DNA from: an uncultured Capnocytophaga sp.
Lineage (GTDB): Bacteria > Bacteroidota > Bacteroidia > Flavobacteriales > Flavobacteriaceae
Length of the DNA stretch: 64,000 nucleotides
Direction: 5' to 3'
Assembly: GCF_937936315.1 (NCBI RefSeq)
Contig: NZ_CALGWU010000057.1
Span: 116,456 to 180,455, forward strand
Below are positions 40,114 to 49,091 of this stretch, one piece after another. The position numbers were made by a program, and so were the translations under genes. The notes under the pieces were generated by a model. The model saw nothing but the letters and a program-made list of their open reading frames with translations, was not told the DNA's origin and made no database searches. Position 1 is the stretch's first letter, and each line of letters begins with the position of its first letter.

Positions 40114-41562
40114 ATGGGTAAAGAAATAGACGAAAGTAAACAAGGGCAAAGCCTTGTGCTACAGGCTGATAACAACAATACTAAAAAACTATACATCGAG
40201 AGTTATGGATGCCAAATGAATTTCTCCGACAGTGAGATTGTAGCTTCTATCCTCTCTAAAGTAGGTTATAATACTACTGATACTGTTGATGATGCCGATT
40301 TGGTGCTCATCAACACCTGTTCGGTACGCGAAAAGGCGGAACAGACCATTCGCAAGCGCTTGGAACAGTTCAATGTGTACAAACGCAAGAAACCGACGAT
40401 GAAAGTGGGCGTATTGGGTTGTATGGCTGAAAGGGTAAAACACGCTTTCCTTGAAGAGGAAAAAATCGTGGATATGGTGGTAGGTCCTGATGCTTATAAA
40501 GATTTGCCTAACCTCCTTGAAGAAGTAGAAGAAGGTCGCGAGGCGGTGAATGTAATTCTCTCTAAAGATGAAACTTATGCTGATATTGCGCCTATCCGCC
40601 TCAATAGCAATGGAGTAACTGCTTTTGTATCTATCACACGTGGTTGCGACAATATGTGCACTTTTTGTATTGTGCCTTTCACTCGCGGACGTGAGCGCAG
40701 CCGCGACCCCTATTCTATCCTCAACGAAATCGCTGATCTCCAAGCACGTGGCTTTAAAGAGGTGACTCTCTTAGGGCAAAATGTAGATAGTTACTTATGG
40801 TATGGCGGCGGACTCAAAAAGGATTTTAGCAAAGCAAGTGAGATGCAACAAGCTACTGCTATCAACTTCGCCAAACTCCTTGATATGGTGGCAACAGCTC
40901 AGCCTGAAATGCGTATCCGTTTTTCTACTTCTAATCCGCAGGATATGACCCTTGATGTGATTGACACAATGGCGAAACATCCTAATATCTGCAAATATAT
41001 TCACCTGCCAGTACAGAGCGGAAGCAATCGCATTCTCAAAGCAATGAACCGCCTGCACACTCGCGAAGAGTACTTCACACTCATCGATAGCATACGTGAA
41101 CGCATCCCTGAATGTGCCATTTCGCAAGATATGATTGCTGGTTTCCCTACCGAAACTGAAGAAGATCACCGCGATACACTTTCGCTAATGGAATATGTGA
41201 AGTACGATTTTGGGTTTATGTTTGCTTATTCTGAGCGCCCTGGTACGTTAGCCGCTCGCAAAATAGAAGATGATGTGCCAGAAGAAGTGAAAAAACGCCG
41301 TCTTGCCGAAATCATCGACTTGCAACAAAAACACAGTTTATACCGCACTCAAGCTCAAGTAGGTAAGGTTGTTGAAGTACTCATCGAGGGAACTTCTAAA
41401 AAATCAGCTGATGAATGGATGGGACGCAACACTCAAAACACTGTAGTTGTATTCCCTAAAGAAAATTATAAAGTAGGTGATTTTGTACTTGTAGAAGTAA
41501 CAAATTGCACCTCAACAACCCTTATAGGAAAAGCGATAGGAATTAGCGATAAACGACAATAA
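40114..41562 (+). CDS. miaB: tRNA-2-methylthio-N6-dimethylallyladenosine synthase
   Basis: MiaB is a radical-SAM enzyme with two iron-sulfur clusters that adds a methylthio group to A37 of tRNAs. From the ATG at 40114 the protein has 482 residues. The N-terminal UPF0004 domain begins KKLYIESYGCQMNFSDSE. The radical-SAM motif is RGCDNMCTFCIVPFTRGRERSR. A C-terminal TRAM domain follows. The chosen start is 28 bases after the -7 box. A strong terminator begins at the stop codon. It is a single gene, divergent from trpS. Confidence 0.96.
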   Translation: MGKEIDESKQGQSLVLQADNNNTKKLYIESYGCQMNFSDSEIVASILSKVGYNTTDTVDDADLVLINTCSVREKAEQTIRKRLEQFNVYKRKKPTMKVGVLGCMAERVKHAFLEEEKIVDMVVGPDAYKDLPNLLEEVEEGREAVNVILSKDETYADIAPIRLNSNGVTAFVSITRGCDNMCTFCIVPFTRGRERSRDPYSILNEIADLQARGFKEVTLLGQNVDSYLWYGGGLKKDFSKASEMQQATAINFAKLLDMVATAQPEMRIRFSTSNPQDMTLDVIDTMAKHPNICKYIHLPVQSGSNRILKAMNRLHTREEYFTLIDSIRERIPECAISQDMIAGFPTETEEDHRDTLSLMEYVKYDFGFMFAYSERPGTLAARKIEDDVPEEVKKRRLAEIIDLQQKHSLYRTQAQVGKVVEVLIEGTSKKSADEWMGRNTQNTVVVFPKENYKVGDFVLVEVTNCTSTTLIGKAIGISDKRQ

Positions 41563-41594
41563 AAAAAGGCTGCCTAATTAGGCAGCCTTTTTTT
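41561..41594 (+). terminator. miaB: Terminator of miaB
   Basis: AAAAAAAGGCTGCC pairs perfectly with GGCAGCCTTTTTTT across the loop TAATTA. The stem starts within the stop codon. Confidence 0.93.
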
Positions 41595-41638
41595 ATTTAG
41601 AGATTATTAGCAATTTTAAACAATTCATTGTCAAAAAC

Positions 41639-41669
41639 TTGCTTTATAAGGAAAAACTTCTTACTTTTG
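41639..41669 (+). promoter_or_regulatory. metX: Promoter of the metX-thrA-metF operon
   Basis: TTG (41639-41641), 20 bases, TACTTTTG (41662-41669), giving a leader of about 90 bases before metX. Confidence 0.65.
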
Positions 41670-41689
41670 CCCCGCTCAAATTATATACA

Positions 41690-41728
41690 CAAAGCGCATC
41701 ACCTTTGAAATAGAAATATTTTCTATTT
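41690..41728 (+). promoter_or_regulatory. Structured 5' leader of the methionine operon
   Basis: Two hairpins are visible: CAAAG/CTTTG at 41690-41707 and the perfect 9-base-pair AAATAGAAA/TTTCTATTT at 41708-41728. I could not match the SAM-I or SAM-II riboswitch consensus by eye. It may still be regulatory. Confidence 0.35.
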
Positions 41729-41765
41729 AAGATAATATTCGTAAAAATATTTACTATAATATTCT

Positions 41766-42743
41766 ATGCCTGATATCCTACATTACACTCTTACTGATTT
41801 CGTTACCTCTTATGGGGTGCGCATTCCCTCACTTAGGTTATATTACCAATGTTTTGGCTTACCGCTAGGAGAAGCGCCCGTGGTAGTGGTAAATCACGCT
41901 TTTACAGGCAATTCACAAGTAACGGGTGAAAACGGCTGGTGGAAAGAAGCTATTGGTGAAGGGAAGTTGATAGATACCCTTAAATACACAGTAGTAGCTT
42001 TTAATATCCTAGGCAATGGTTTTGGAGCACGCGAAGAAGATATGATTTCTAATTATGAGCATTGGGCGGGTATAGATGTAGCGCGTATTTTCAACCAAGG
42101 GCTCACCGAGCATTTAGGTCTCAATGAAGTGTTTGCTCTCGTAGGGTGCTCGTTAGGAGGCGGTATTGCTTGGGAAATGGCAGCCCTCGCCCCTACCCTT
42201 TTCAAAGAACTCGTAATTGTAGCTGCCGATTGGAAAGCAACCGACTGGATTATTGGTAACTGCCTCTTGCAAGAGCAGATACTCAAAAACTCTACACACC
42301 CCTTGCACGATGCACGTCTCCACGCGATGTTGTGTTACCGCACGCCTCAATCGTTGAAACTGAAATTTGAGCGCACTACTAACATTCCGTTGCAGTTGTA
42401 CAATGTAGAAACGTGGCTTTTGCACCACGGCGAGAAGCTGCACAAACGCTTTTCACTCTCTGCCTACAAACTGATGAACCAATTGGTAAAAACAATAGAT
42501 ATTTCTAAAGAACGCGGTAGTTTTGCCGAGGCTGTAGCGCCTATCACTGCCCATATTACCATTGTAAGCACCGATTCCGATTTATATTTTGTGCCTCAAG
42601 AGAACCGAGATACTGTAACTGAACTCCGCGAAATGGGCAAACCCGTAGACTATTACGAAATCCACTCAGTACACGGTCACGATGCTTTCCTAATAGAACA
42701 CAAACAGTTAGAACAGTATTTAAAGAAAGTGTTTGTTAGGTAA
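41766..42743 (+). CDS. metX: Homoserine O-acyltransferase (MetX type)
   Basis: MetX activates homoserine for methionine synthesis. The 325 residues have the alpha/beta-hydrolase fold with the nucleophile in VGCSLGGGIAW (Ser129), the early HAFTGNS motif, and the catalytic Asp and His in STDSDLYFVP and HSVHGHDAFLIEH. It is shorter than most MetX proteins (about 350-380). Acetyl versus succinyl preference is not settled by sequence alone. The gene heads an operon with aspartokinase/homoserine dehydrogenase and metF, which confirms the pathway. Its stop codon merges with a TAAGAGATAAGAA repeat. Confidence 0.9.
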   Translation: MPDILHYTLTDFVTSYGVRIPSLRLYYQCFGLPLGEAPVVVVNHAFTGNSQVTGENGWWKEAIGEGKLIDTLKYTVVAFNILGNGFGAREEDMISNYEHWAGIDVARIFNQGLTEHLGLNEVFALVGCSLGGGIAWEMAALAPTLFKELVIVAADWKATDWIIGNCLLQEQILKNSTHPLHDARLHAMLCYRTPQSLKLKFERTTNIPLQLYNVETWLLHHGEKLHKRFSLSAYKLMNQLVKTIDISKERGSFAEAVAPITAHITIVSTDSDLYFVPQENRDTVTELREMGKPVDYYEIHSVHGHDAFLIEHKQLEQYLKKVFVR

Positions 42744-42775
42744 GAGATAAGAATTTGTTAATTGTTAATTGTCAT
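42741..42775. repeat. TAAGAGATAAGAA repeat followed by TTGTTAATTGTTAATTG array
   Basis: Two repeat families fill the whole 35-base spacer between metX and thrA. The TAA at 42741 is the metX stop codon. Confidence 0.7.
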
Positions 42776-42778
42776 AAG

Positions 42779-45190
42779 ATGAAGATATTAAAATTTGGTG
42801 GAAAATCACTTGCCAATGACGGCATTGAAAAGGTGATTGATATTATCATTACTTCACATAAAGAACCTCTATCAGTAGTAGTTTCAGCGCGAGGCAACAC
42901 TACCGATGAATTAGAGGCTTTGCTCGAAAAAGCAAGTAGAGGTGAGGACTATACTGTCGACTTTCAACAGCTGAAAGACGAACAACTATATGACCCTCGT
43001 GTGTCGTTTGAGTCCGAATTTCAGTTGCTCGAAAAACTTCTTGAAGGCGTTTCGCTACTAAAAGACTACAGCCCTAAAACCAAAGATTTGGTATTGGCAC
43101 AAGGTGAACTAATGTCGGCTAAACTTGTGGCAGCACTACTCCAGCGCAAGGGCTTGGAAAGTACCTTTGTAGATAGCCGTGAAATCTTCAAAACTGATGC
43201 GGTGGTGGGCAATGCACAAATCATCAACTCAGTATCCGAAAAACTCACCCGCGACTGCTTTGCAAGCATCCCTCCTAATTGTGTGGCAGTGGTTACAGGC
43301 TTTATCGCTTCCACCGAAAAAGGCGACACTACTACCTTGGGGCGCAATGGCAGTAACTATTCGGCAGCGCTTTTGGCTAACTACCTCAACGCTTCTGAAC
43401 TGCAAAACTACACCCACGTTGATGGTATCTTCACTGCCAATCCTGAGTTAGTACCCGAAGCCAAAATTATACGCCATCTTTCTTACGAAGAAGCCAATGA
43501 ATTAGCTAACTTTGGAGCTTCTATACTCCACGCCAAAACCATTATCCCACTCATTGAAAAAGGCATTCCGTTGCGTATCAAAAACACTTTCAACAGTGAA
43601 GACGCCGGCACACTCATTCACCAAGAAAGCGTGCAAGAGGGCATCAAATCAATTTCGGTAATTAAAGACAATGCCCTTATCGTGATGGAAGGTCGCGGAC
43701 TCTTGGGCAAAGTGGGCGTAGATGCGCGTATTTTTAAAGCACTCGCACAAAAAGGTATCAGTGTGAGTATCATCTCGCAAGGGTCATCGGAGCGCGGGGT
43801 AGGCTTGGTAGTAGCTTCAAAAGATGCAAAACTTGCCAAAGCTGCTATAGACGAGGAATTCTCACACGATTTCTACACCAATGATGTGAGCAGTGTGAGC
43901 ATCGTAGAAGATGTAGCTGTAATTTCTATCGTAGGACAACCGCTTGCTACTTTCCATCACCCTTATAACGCTTTAATACGCAACCAAATCGTTCCTTTGC
44001 TCATCAACAATGCCGTAACGGGTAGAAACGTGAGTTTGGTACTCAAAACCGAAAACCTCCACAAGGCACTGAACGTAATTCACGGTGAAATCTTTGGGGT
44101 TTCACGCCGTATCAACTTGGTAATCTTTGGTAAAGGTACCGTAGGAGCTACTCTCATCGACCAAGTGATTGCTGCACACGACAATATACTCCACCGCAAG
44201 AATATCAGTTTGCGCATTGTTGCGATTGCTAATTCACAACAGCTACTCACCAATGCAAAAGGAATTAATAACAATTGGCGCTCTACCTTCGATAAAGAAG
44301 CCGTGCCTTATAGCTTCGACACTCTGCAAGCCTTTGTAGATAAAAATCACTTAGAGAACCTCATCGCCGTAGATGTAACTGCCAGCAAAACCTTTGTAGA
44401 TAACTATATTCTGCTTATCAAGAGCGGTTACGACTTGGTTTCTGCTAATAAGATAGCAAATACTATTTCATTTGACTTTTACCAAGAACTGCGGAAAACT
44501 CTCAAACAACACCAAAAAACTTATCTCTACGAAACCAATGTAGGGGCAGGCTTACCACTGATAGACACTATTCGCCTCTTGCACCATTCAGGTGAGAATA
44601 TTACGCGTATTAAGGGAATTTTCTCAGGAACGCTCAGCTATCTGTTCAATACTTTTTCAGCAGAAAATAAGCCGTTTAGCGAGGTGCTCCAACACGCTAT
44701 CAACAGTGGCTATACCGAACCCGACCCTCGTGAAGACCTTTGTGGTAATGATGTAGGGCGCAAACTGCTCATTTTAGCCCGCGAACTCGATTTAGGTAAT
44801 GAGTTCAGCGATGTGAAAATACAAAACCTTATCCCCGAACATTTGAGAGAAGGCTCAGTGCAAGACTTTTTGCAACGTTTAGACGAGTTCAATGCCCCAT
44901 ATCAGCAAATCAAAGAATCGCAAGCCCCCGACCACGTACTGCGTTATGTAGGTGACCTTCATGGCGACTTAGCTTCTACTGAAACAGTACAGTTAGACGT
45001 ATCGTTAGTATCCGTTCCGCGCAACAGTGCCCTCGGTCAGGTAAAAGGTGCTGATTCTATCTTTGAGATTTACACCGAATCTTACGGTGATAACCCTATC
45101 GTGATACAAGGTGCAGGAGCAGGCGCTTCAGTAACCGCTCGCGGAGTTTTTGGAGATATTTTAAGATTAGCAGAGAAGAGTAGGTTTTAG
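42779..45190 (+). CDS. thrA: Bifunctional aspartokinase / homoserine dehydrogenase
   Basis: This enzyme performs the first and third steps of the aspartate pathway to threonine and methionine. From the ATG at 42779 the protein has 803 residues. The kinase domain begins KILKFGGKSLAND (usually KFGGTS). ACT-type regulatory domains occupy about 305-440 (SVIKDNALIVMEGRGLLGKVGVDARIF). The dehydrogenase domain starts NLVIFGKGTVGATLIDQV near 453 and contains YLYETNVGAGLPLI. A longer frame from 42755 starts in repeat DNA and is rejected. It follows metX by 35 bases. Confidence 0.94.
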   Translation: MKILKFGGKSLANDGIEKVIDIIITSHKEPLSVVVSARGNTTDELEALLEKASRGEDYTVDFQQLKDEQLYDPRVSFESEFQLLEKLLEGVSLLKDYSPKTKDLVLAQGELMSAKLVAALLQRKGLESTFVDSREIFKTDAVVGNAQIINSVSEKLTRDCFASIPPNCVAVVTGFIASTEKGDTTTLGRNGSNYSAALLANYLNASELQNYTHVDGIFTANPELVPEAKIIRHLSYEEANELANFGASILHAKTIIPLIEKGIPLRIKNTFNSEDAGTLIHQESVQEGIKSISVIKDNALIVMEGRGLLGKVGVDARIFKALAQKGISVSIISQGSSERGVGLVVASKDAKLAKAAIDEEFSHDFYTNDVSSVSIVEDVAVISIVGQPLATFHHPYNALIRNQIVPLLINNAVTGRNVSLVLKTENLHKALNVIHGEIFGVSRRINLVIFGKGTVGATLIDQVIAAHDNILHRKNISLRIVAIANSQQLLTNAKGINNNWRSTFDKEAVPYSFDTLQAFVDKNHLENLIAVDVTASKTFVDNYILLIKSGYDLVSANKIANTISFDFYQELRKTLKQHQKTYLYETNVGAGLPLIDTIRLLHHSGENITRIKGIFSGTLSYLFNTFSAENKPFSEVLQHAINSGYTEPDPREDLCGNDVGRKLLILARELDLGNEFSDVKIQNLIPEHLREGSVQDFLQRLDEFNAPYQQIKESQAPDHVLRYVGDLHGDLASTETVQLDVSLVSVPRNSALGQVKGADSIFEIYTESYGDNPIVIQGAGAGASVTARGVFGDILRLAEKSRF

Positions 45191-45229
45191 GTGTCAGGTT
45201 TCAGGTGTTAGGAGACAGGTGTTAGGACT
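45187..45229. repeat. CAGGTGTTAGG-type repeat array between thrA and the GrpB-like gene
   Basis: TTAGGTGTCAGGTTTCAGG, then TGTTAGGAGACAGGTGTTAGG. It supplies the thrA stop codon (TAG, 45188-45190) and fills the spacer completely. Confidence 0.65.
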
Positions 45230-45823
45230 ATGAATCAAGAAGAAAATCCTTTGTTACAAATGTCGTTGCAGGAATTGTGGCAACTGTTCCCTATCAATCT
45301 TACACAACACAACCCATTGTGGAAAGAATGGTATGAGGAAGAACACAGTTTTCTTTTAAAACAATTACCCTCTAACGAAGTGGTACGGCTAAGCCATATA
45401 GGTAGTACTGCTGTGGAAGGGATACAAGCTAAACCTATTGTAGATATGTTATTAGAAGTGAAGAAAGACAGTTCATTTCAGACATTAAAAGAAGCTATAT
45501 TACAATTGGGGTATTTATGTATGAATGAAACAAACGATAGGATTTCTTTTAATAAAGGCTATACTGTTAATGGGTTTGCAGAACGTGTATTTCACTTGCA
45601 CTTGCGTTATGAAGGCGATAATGACGAACTCTATTTTCGCGATGAACTACAAGCACACCCCTCAGTAGCCAAAGACTATGAAACACTTAAATTGTCTCTT
45701 TGGAAGCCTTTCCAGCACGACCGAGATGCTTATACCGCTCACAAAACAGACTTTATAAAACGATATACACTGATAGCAAAAGAAGAATTTAAAGGAAAAT
45801 ATGAAAATAACAGACCATATTAA
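45230..45823 (+). CDS. GrpB/nucleotidyltransferase-fold family protein
   Basis: The 197 residues match the GrpB (UPF0157) family, with a nucleotidyltransferase-like core: RLSHIGSTAVEGIQAKPIVDMLLEV at about 54-78 and RVFHLHLRYEGDNDELYFRDEL near 126. Several family members are linked to nucleotidyl or dephospho-CoA kinase functions, but the substrate here is unknown. It lies inside the methionine operon. Its end overlaps the metF start by 23 bases, and the array before it (45187-45229) is typical of insertion boundaries. It has no clear role in methionine synthesis. Confidence 0.85.
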   Translation: MNQEENPLLQMSLQELWQLFPINLTQHNPLWKEWYEEEHSFLLKQLPSNEVVRLSHIGSTAVEGIQAKPIVDMLLEVKKDSSFQTLKEAILQLGYLCMNETNDRISFNKGYTVNGFAERVFHLHLRYEGDNDELYFRDELQAHPSVAKDYETLKLSLWKPFQHDRDAYTAHKTDFIKRYTLIAKEEFKGKYENNRPY

Positions 45824-46754
45824 GAATGCCAAAGGAAAAACACTCTTCTCCTTTGAAGTAGTACCTCCTAAAAAGGGAAATAATATTGAAGAATTATACC
45901 AAAACATAGACCCCTTAATGGAGTTCAACCCTCCGTTTATAGATGTAACTACCTCACGCGAGGAATATTATTACATTGAACACCCCAATGGACTATTGGA
46001 AAAAAAAGTAACCCGTATGCGCCCTGGTACGGTGGGTATTTGTGCGGCTATTCAGCATAAATATAAGGTAGATACTGTGCCACACGTGCTTTGTGGTGGT
46101 TTTTCAAAAGAAGAAACAGAGTACCTTTTGGTAGATTGCCTCTACTTAGGTATTGACAACGTAATGGCTTTGCGTGGTGATGCGATGAAAGAACAACGCT
46201 ACTTTCAGCCTACTGAGGGCGGACATACCTACGCTACCGAACTTGTTACTCAAATCAGCAATTTGAACAAGGGGATTTACCTCAACGGCATTGCTGCCGA
46301 TCATAAGGCTAATTTCTGTATAGGGGTAGCAGGTTACCCTGAAAAACACATTGAAGCCCCCTCACTCACCTCGGACTTGGCGCGCCTAAAAGAAAAGGTA
46401 GATGCTGGTGCCGACTATGTAGTAACACAGATGTTTTTTGACAATCAGAAGTATTTTGAGTTTGTAGAGAAAGCCAAAGAAGCAGGCATCAATGTGCCTA
46501 TTATCCCTGGTATTAAACCTATTGCTATTAAAAAGCACCTCAACCTACTGTCACAAGCCTTTAAAATAGATTTCCCCGAAGAGCTCATCAAAGCAGTGGA
46601 ATCCTGCAAGAACAATAATGAGGTAAAACAAGTGGGTATAGAGTGGGCTATACAGCAGAGCAAAGAGCTGAAAGCTGCAGGCGCACCCGTATTGCATTAT
46701 TATTCTATGGGAAAATCGGATAATATAGTGAAAGTAATATCAGAAGTATTCTAA
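45801..46754 (+). CDS. metF: 5,10-methylenetetrahydrofolate reductase
   Basis: MetF reduces methylene-tetrahydrofolate to methyl-tetrahydrofolate, the methyl donor for methionine. The 317 residues show FSFEVVPPKKGNN at the N-terminus, FIDVTTSREEYYY near 46, MALRGDAM near 118 and GADYVVTQMFFDNQKYFEF near 199, a set that fits the FAD-binding TIM barrel. The ATG lies inside the end of the GrpB-like gene. The operon ends in a terminator at 46761-46800, shared with the convergent engB. Confidence 0.94.
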   Translation: MKITDHIKNAKGKTLFSFEVVPPKKGNNIEELYQNIDPLMEFNPPFIDVTTSREEYYYIEHPNGLLEKKVTRMRPGTVGICAAIQHKYKVDTVPHVLCGGFSKEETEYLLVDCLYLGIDNVMALRGDAMKEQRYFQPTEGGHTYATELVTQISNLNKGIYLNGIAADHKANFCIGVAGYPEKHIEAPSLTSDLARLKEKVDAGADYVVTQMFFDNQKYFEFVEKAKEAGINVPIIPGIKPIAIKKHLNLLSQAFKIDFPEELIKAVESCKNNNEVKQVGIEWAIQQSKELKAAGAPVLHYYSMGKSDNIVKVISEVF

Positions 46755-46759
46755 TTAGA

Positions 46760-46800
46760 TAAGAGATAAGAAATTGTACTTTTTATCTCTTATTTTTTTA
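46760..46800. terminator. Bidirectional terminator between metF and engB
   Basis: AAGAGATAA (46761-46769) pairs with TTATCTCTT (46783-46791), followed by ATTTTTTTA. The left arm is a copy of the TAAGAGATAAGAA repeat. Confidence 0.75.
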
Positions 46801-47389
46801 TTTCTTCATTGATTTGTTCGATGTAATGGGTTAGTTCTTCTTTGCCGGTTTTGTTTTCGGCTGAAGTGATGAAGTAAGGCGGAAATTCTTCCCAAGTTTC
46901 GAGGAGTACTTGTTGATAAGCAGCTATATTGCGTTCAATTACCAAAGGTTTGAGTTTATCGGCTTTGGTGAAGATTATAGCGAATGGAATGTTATGTTCG
47001 CCTAACCATTGCATAAACTCTACATCTATCTTCTGAGGTTCGTGGCGCACATCTACTAATACAAATGCGCATACCAATTGTTGTCGCTCCTCAAAATATT
47101 TAGTAATAAATTGCTGAAATACCTTTTTAGTTTCTTTGGACACTCTTGCATACCCATAACCAGGGAGGTCTACTAAAAACCAACTATTGTCTATTTTGAA
47201 ATGGTTGATGAGTTGGGTTTTCCCTGGACGACCCGAAGTTTTAGCTAAATTTTTGTGATTGGTAAGCATATTGATGAGCGATGACTTTCCAACATTGGAG
47301 CGCCCTATAAAAGCATACTCGGGTAAGTTTTCCTTGGGGCACTTGCTCACCTGAGAGTTACTCATCACAAATTCAGCTTTTTTTATCAT
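46790..47389 (-). CDS. engB: Ribosome-biogenesis GTP-binding protein YsxC/EngB
   Basis: EngB is an essential GTPase for assembly of the large ribosomal subunit. The 199 residues show the P-loop GRSNVGKSSLINML near 28-41, the G2 threonine region NLAKTSGRPGKTQLINHF, G3 in DLPGYGYARVS, and G4 TKADKL near 142. Length is normal. It lies 9 bases after an alpha/beta hydrolase gene on the same strand and is transcribed with it. Confidence 0.95.
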   Translation of the reverse strand: MIKKAEFVMSNSQVSKCPKENLPEYAFIGRSNVGKSSLINMLTNHKNLAKTSGRPGKTQLINHFKIDNSWFLVDLPGYGYARVSKETKKVFQQFITKYFEERQQLVCAFVLVDVRHEPQKIDVEFMQWLGEHNIPFAIIFTKADKLKPLVIERNIAAYQQVLLETWEEFPPYFITSAENKTGKEELTHYIEQINEEIKK

Positions 47390-47398
47390 AATTATTTT

Positions 47399-48154
47399 TT
47401 ATCTACTTTCTAACCAAGTGTTTAAAATTTCATTAAACTCTTGGGGGTGTTCCATCATTGGGGCGTGCCCACATTTGTCTATCCAATGCAGTTCGGAATT
47501 AGGTAACAGTTCGTGGAATTCTTCAGCTACTTTAGGAGGGGTTACATTGTCATTTTTACCCCAGATAAGGCAAGTAGGGGTTTCCATTTTAGGCAAATCT
47601 TTTGCCATATTGTTGCGGATAGCACTTTTAGCGAGAGCCAAAGTTTTGAGGAGTTTAGAACGATCGGAGATATTAGCAAATACGTCATCTACAATTTCTT
47701 TAGTAGCTACGGCAGGGTCGTAGAACACCTCTTCGCATTTCTTTTTGATAAAATCGTAATCACCACGGCGTGGATAGCCATCGCTCATTGCGTTTTCATA
47801 TAAGCCAGAGCTGCCTGTAAGTATAAGCCCTAAGATATTTTTAGGATGTACTTTGGTATAGAGTAGGCCTACGTGTCCTCCTAATGAATTTCCTAATAGA
47901 AAGACTTTTTCAAACTTTTTATGTTTGATAAATTTATGGATATATTTTGCCAAATTTTTTACTGAGGTAGTAAGTAACGGCATAGAGAAGAGAGGCAGTT
48001 CTGGGACTACCACTTTATATTTTTTGGAAAAAAAAGAAACTACTTCTTCAAAATTACTAAGCCCTCCCATCAAGCCGTGCAAGATAATAATAGGAGTACC
48101 TTCACCTTTTTCTATGTATGAAAATTTACCTTCCTTTTTTACTTCTATTGTCAT
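47399..48154 (-). CDS. Alpha/beta hydrolase
   Basis: The 251 residues show the hydrolase fold: an HGLMGGLSNF oxyanion segment near 25, the nucleophile in LLGNSLGGHVGLLY (Ser about 97), and the C-terminal catalytic region HWIDKCGHAPMMEHPQEF. It most resembles esterase or peroxidase-type hydrolases in broad databases, from memory. The substrate is unknown. The promoter box at 48184-48191 precedes it, and engB follows by 9 bases. Confidence 0.87.
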   Translation of the reverse strand: MTIEVKKEGKFSYIEKGEGTPIIILHGLMGGLSNFEEVVSFFSKKYKVVVPELPLFSMPLLTTSVKNLAKYIHKFIKHKKFEKVFLLGNSLGGHVGLLYTKVHPKNILGLILTGSSGLYENAMSDGYPRRGDYDFIKKKCEEVFYDPAVATKEIVDDVFANISDRSKLLKTLALAKSAIRNNMAKDLPKMETPTCLIWGKNDNVTPPKVAEEFHELLPNSELHWIDKCGHAPMMEHPQEFNEILNTWLESR

Positions 48155-48183
48155 TGGATTTTATCAAAATTTTTTTTGAACTA

Positions 48184-48191
48184 CAAAGGTA
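48184..48191 (-). promoter_or_regulatory. -7 box TACCTTTG for the hydrolase-engB operon
   Basis: Matches TAnnTTTG on the minus strand, 30 bases before the hydrolase start. The -33 position lacks TTTG. The region 48192-48400 between the two divergent promoters holds nothing I can identify. Confidence 0.55.
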
Positions 48192-48411
48192 ATATTTTTA
48201 TTTCTATTTACACACAGGAAAGTGAAAATATTTTTAACTATATTTTGTAAGCGACTGTTTATTAATGAAATACGATTTATAAAGACAAAGAAAAAAGAGT
48301 GTTTTTTTGGAGGTAGAAAATAAAAACAAGTACAGCTGAGGTATATCACACTAAAATGTTAAAGTATTGTTAATGTTTAAAGGATATTGTGGTCGTTTAT
48401 AACATTTGTAT

Positions 48412-48419
48412 TATCTTTG
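48412..48419 (+). promoter_or_regulatory. -7 box TATCTTTG for the acidic protein gene
   Basis: Matches TAnnTTTG, 31 bases before the start codon at 48451. Confidence 0.6.
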
Positions 48420-48450
48420 CGACTATTAAAATCATTTAAAATATTTAATT

Positions 48451-49047
48451 ATGATGGATTTTCTAAAGAATCTTCAGAATATGATGGGAGGATCAGCTGA
48501 AGATATACAAAAACAAATGGAACAAATGCAAGAGCAAATGAATGCTGCTATGGGGGGTAATGGAAAAAGAGGTTGGCAACCCGATGAAGGTGTGTATTAC
48601 GCTAAGGGTGAGTATGACAATGCTGTAGAATACAACAATGAAATTGTGTGTATTACCAATGGTTGCTTGGATGAAATGGAAGAAATGAATGAGGCTATGG
48701 ATAATAATGACTTCAACCGTGCAGAGGAAGTGCGTTTGCAGTGGATTGAAGACCTTGTGACTTTCAAAGAAGAAGCACGCAAACTTGGTGCTTACAAAGG
48801 TGACACTTCGTTACTTGAAGCTGCTATTAAATTCTTTGACAATTACGACGTTTTGATGAAAGATGGTTACAAAACCCTTATTCAAATGCGTTTAAAAGGT
48901 TTAAGAGGTACTCCTGAGGAGCAAGCTCAACTGAAGAAAAACAATGCCTTCATACAAAAATTTACTGATAAATTCAATGAGGTAAGTGATGAGTTTATAG
49001 AGCGCTATGAAGACGAAGAAGAAGATGATGATGACGACGACGAATAA
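48451..49047 (+). CDS. Acidic cytoplasmic protein of unknown function
   Basis: The 198 residues have no signal peptide. A Met- and Gln-rich start (MMDFLKNLQNMMGGSAED, KQMEQMQEQMNAAMGG) resembles the amphipathic or chaperone-like Met/Gln-rich tails seen in RNA- or membrane-targeting proteins. The middle is helical and charged. The protein ends with about ten acidic residues (EDEEEDDDDDDE). I do not recognise the family. It has its own promoter and a strong terminator, so it is a single-gene transcript and probably well expressed. Confidence 0.75.
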   Translation: MMDFLKNLQNMMGGSAEDIQKQMEQMQEQMNAAMGGNGKRGWQPDEGVYYAKGEYDNAVEYNNEIVCITNGCLDEMEEMNEAMDNNDFNRAEEVRLQWIEDLVTFKEEARKLGAYKGDTSLLEAAIKFFDNYDVLMKDGYKTLIQMRLKGLRGTPEEQAQLKKNNAFIQKFTDKFNEVSDEFIERYEDEEEDDDDDDE

Positions 49048-49075
49048 AAAAAGCTGCCTTAGGGCAGCTTTTTTT
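49046..49075. terminator. Bidirectional terminator, acidic protein / subtilase
   Basis: AAAAAAAGCTGCC pairs with GGCAGCTTTTTTT across TTAG. It lies between convergent genes. Confidence 0.92.
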
Positions 49076-49091
49076 ATGAACTATTATCTGA

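Noticed and set aside
41670..41765. SAM riboswitch before metX
   Set aside because: Neither the SAM-I nor SAM-II consensus could be recognised by eye; kept only as an unknown leader.
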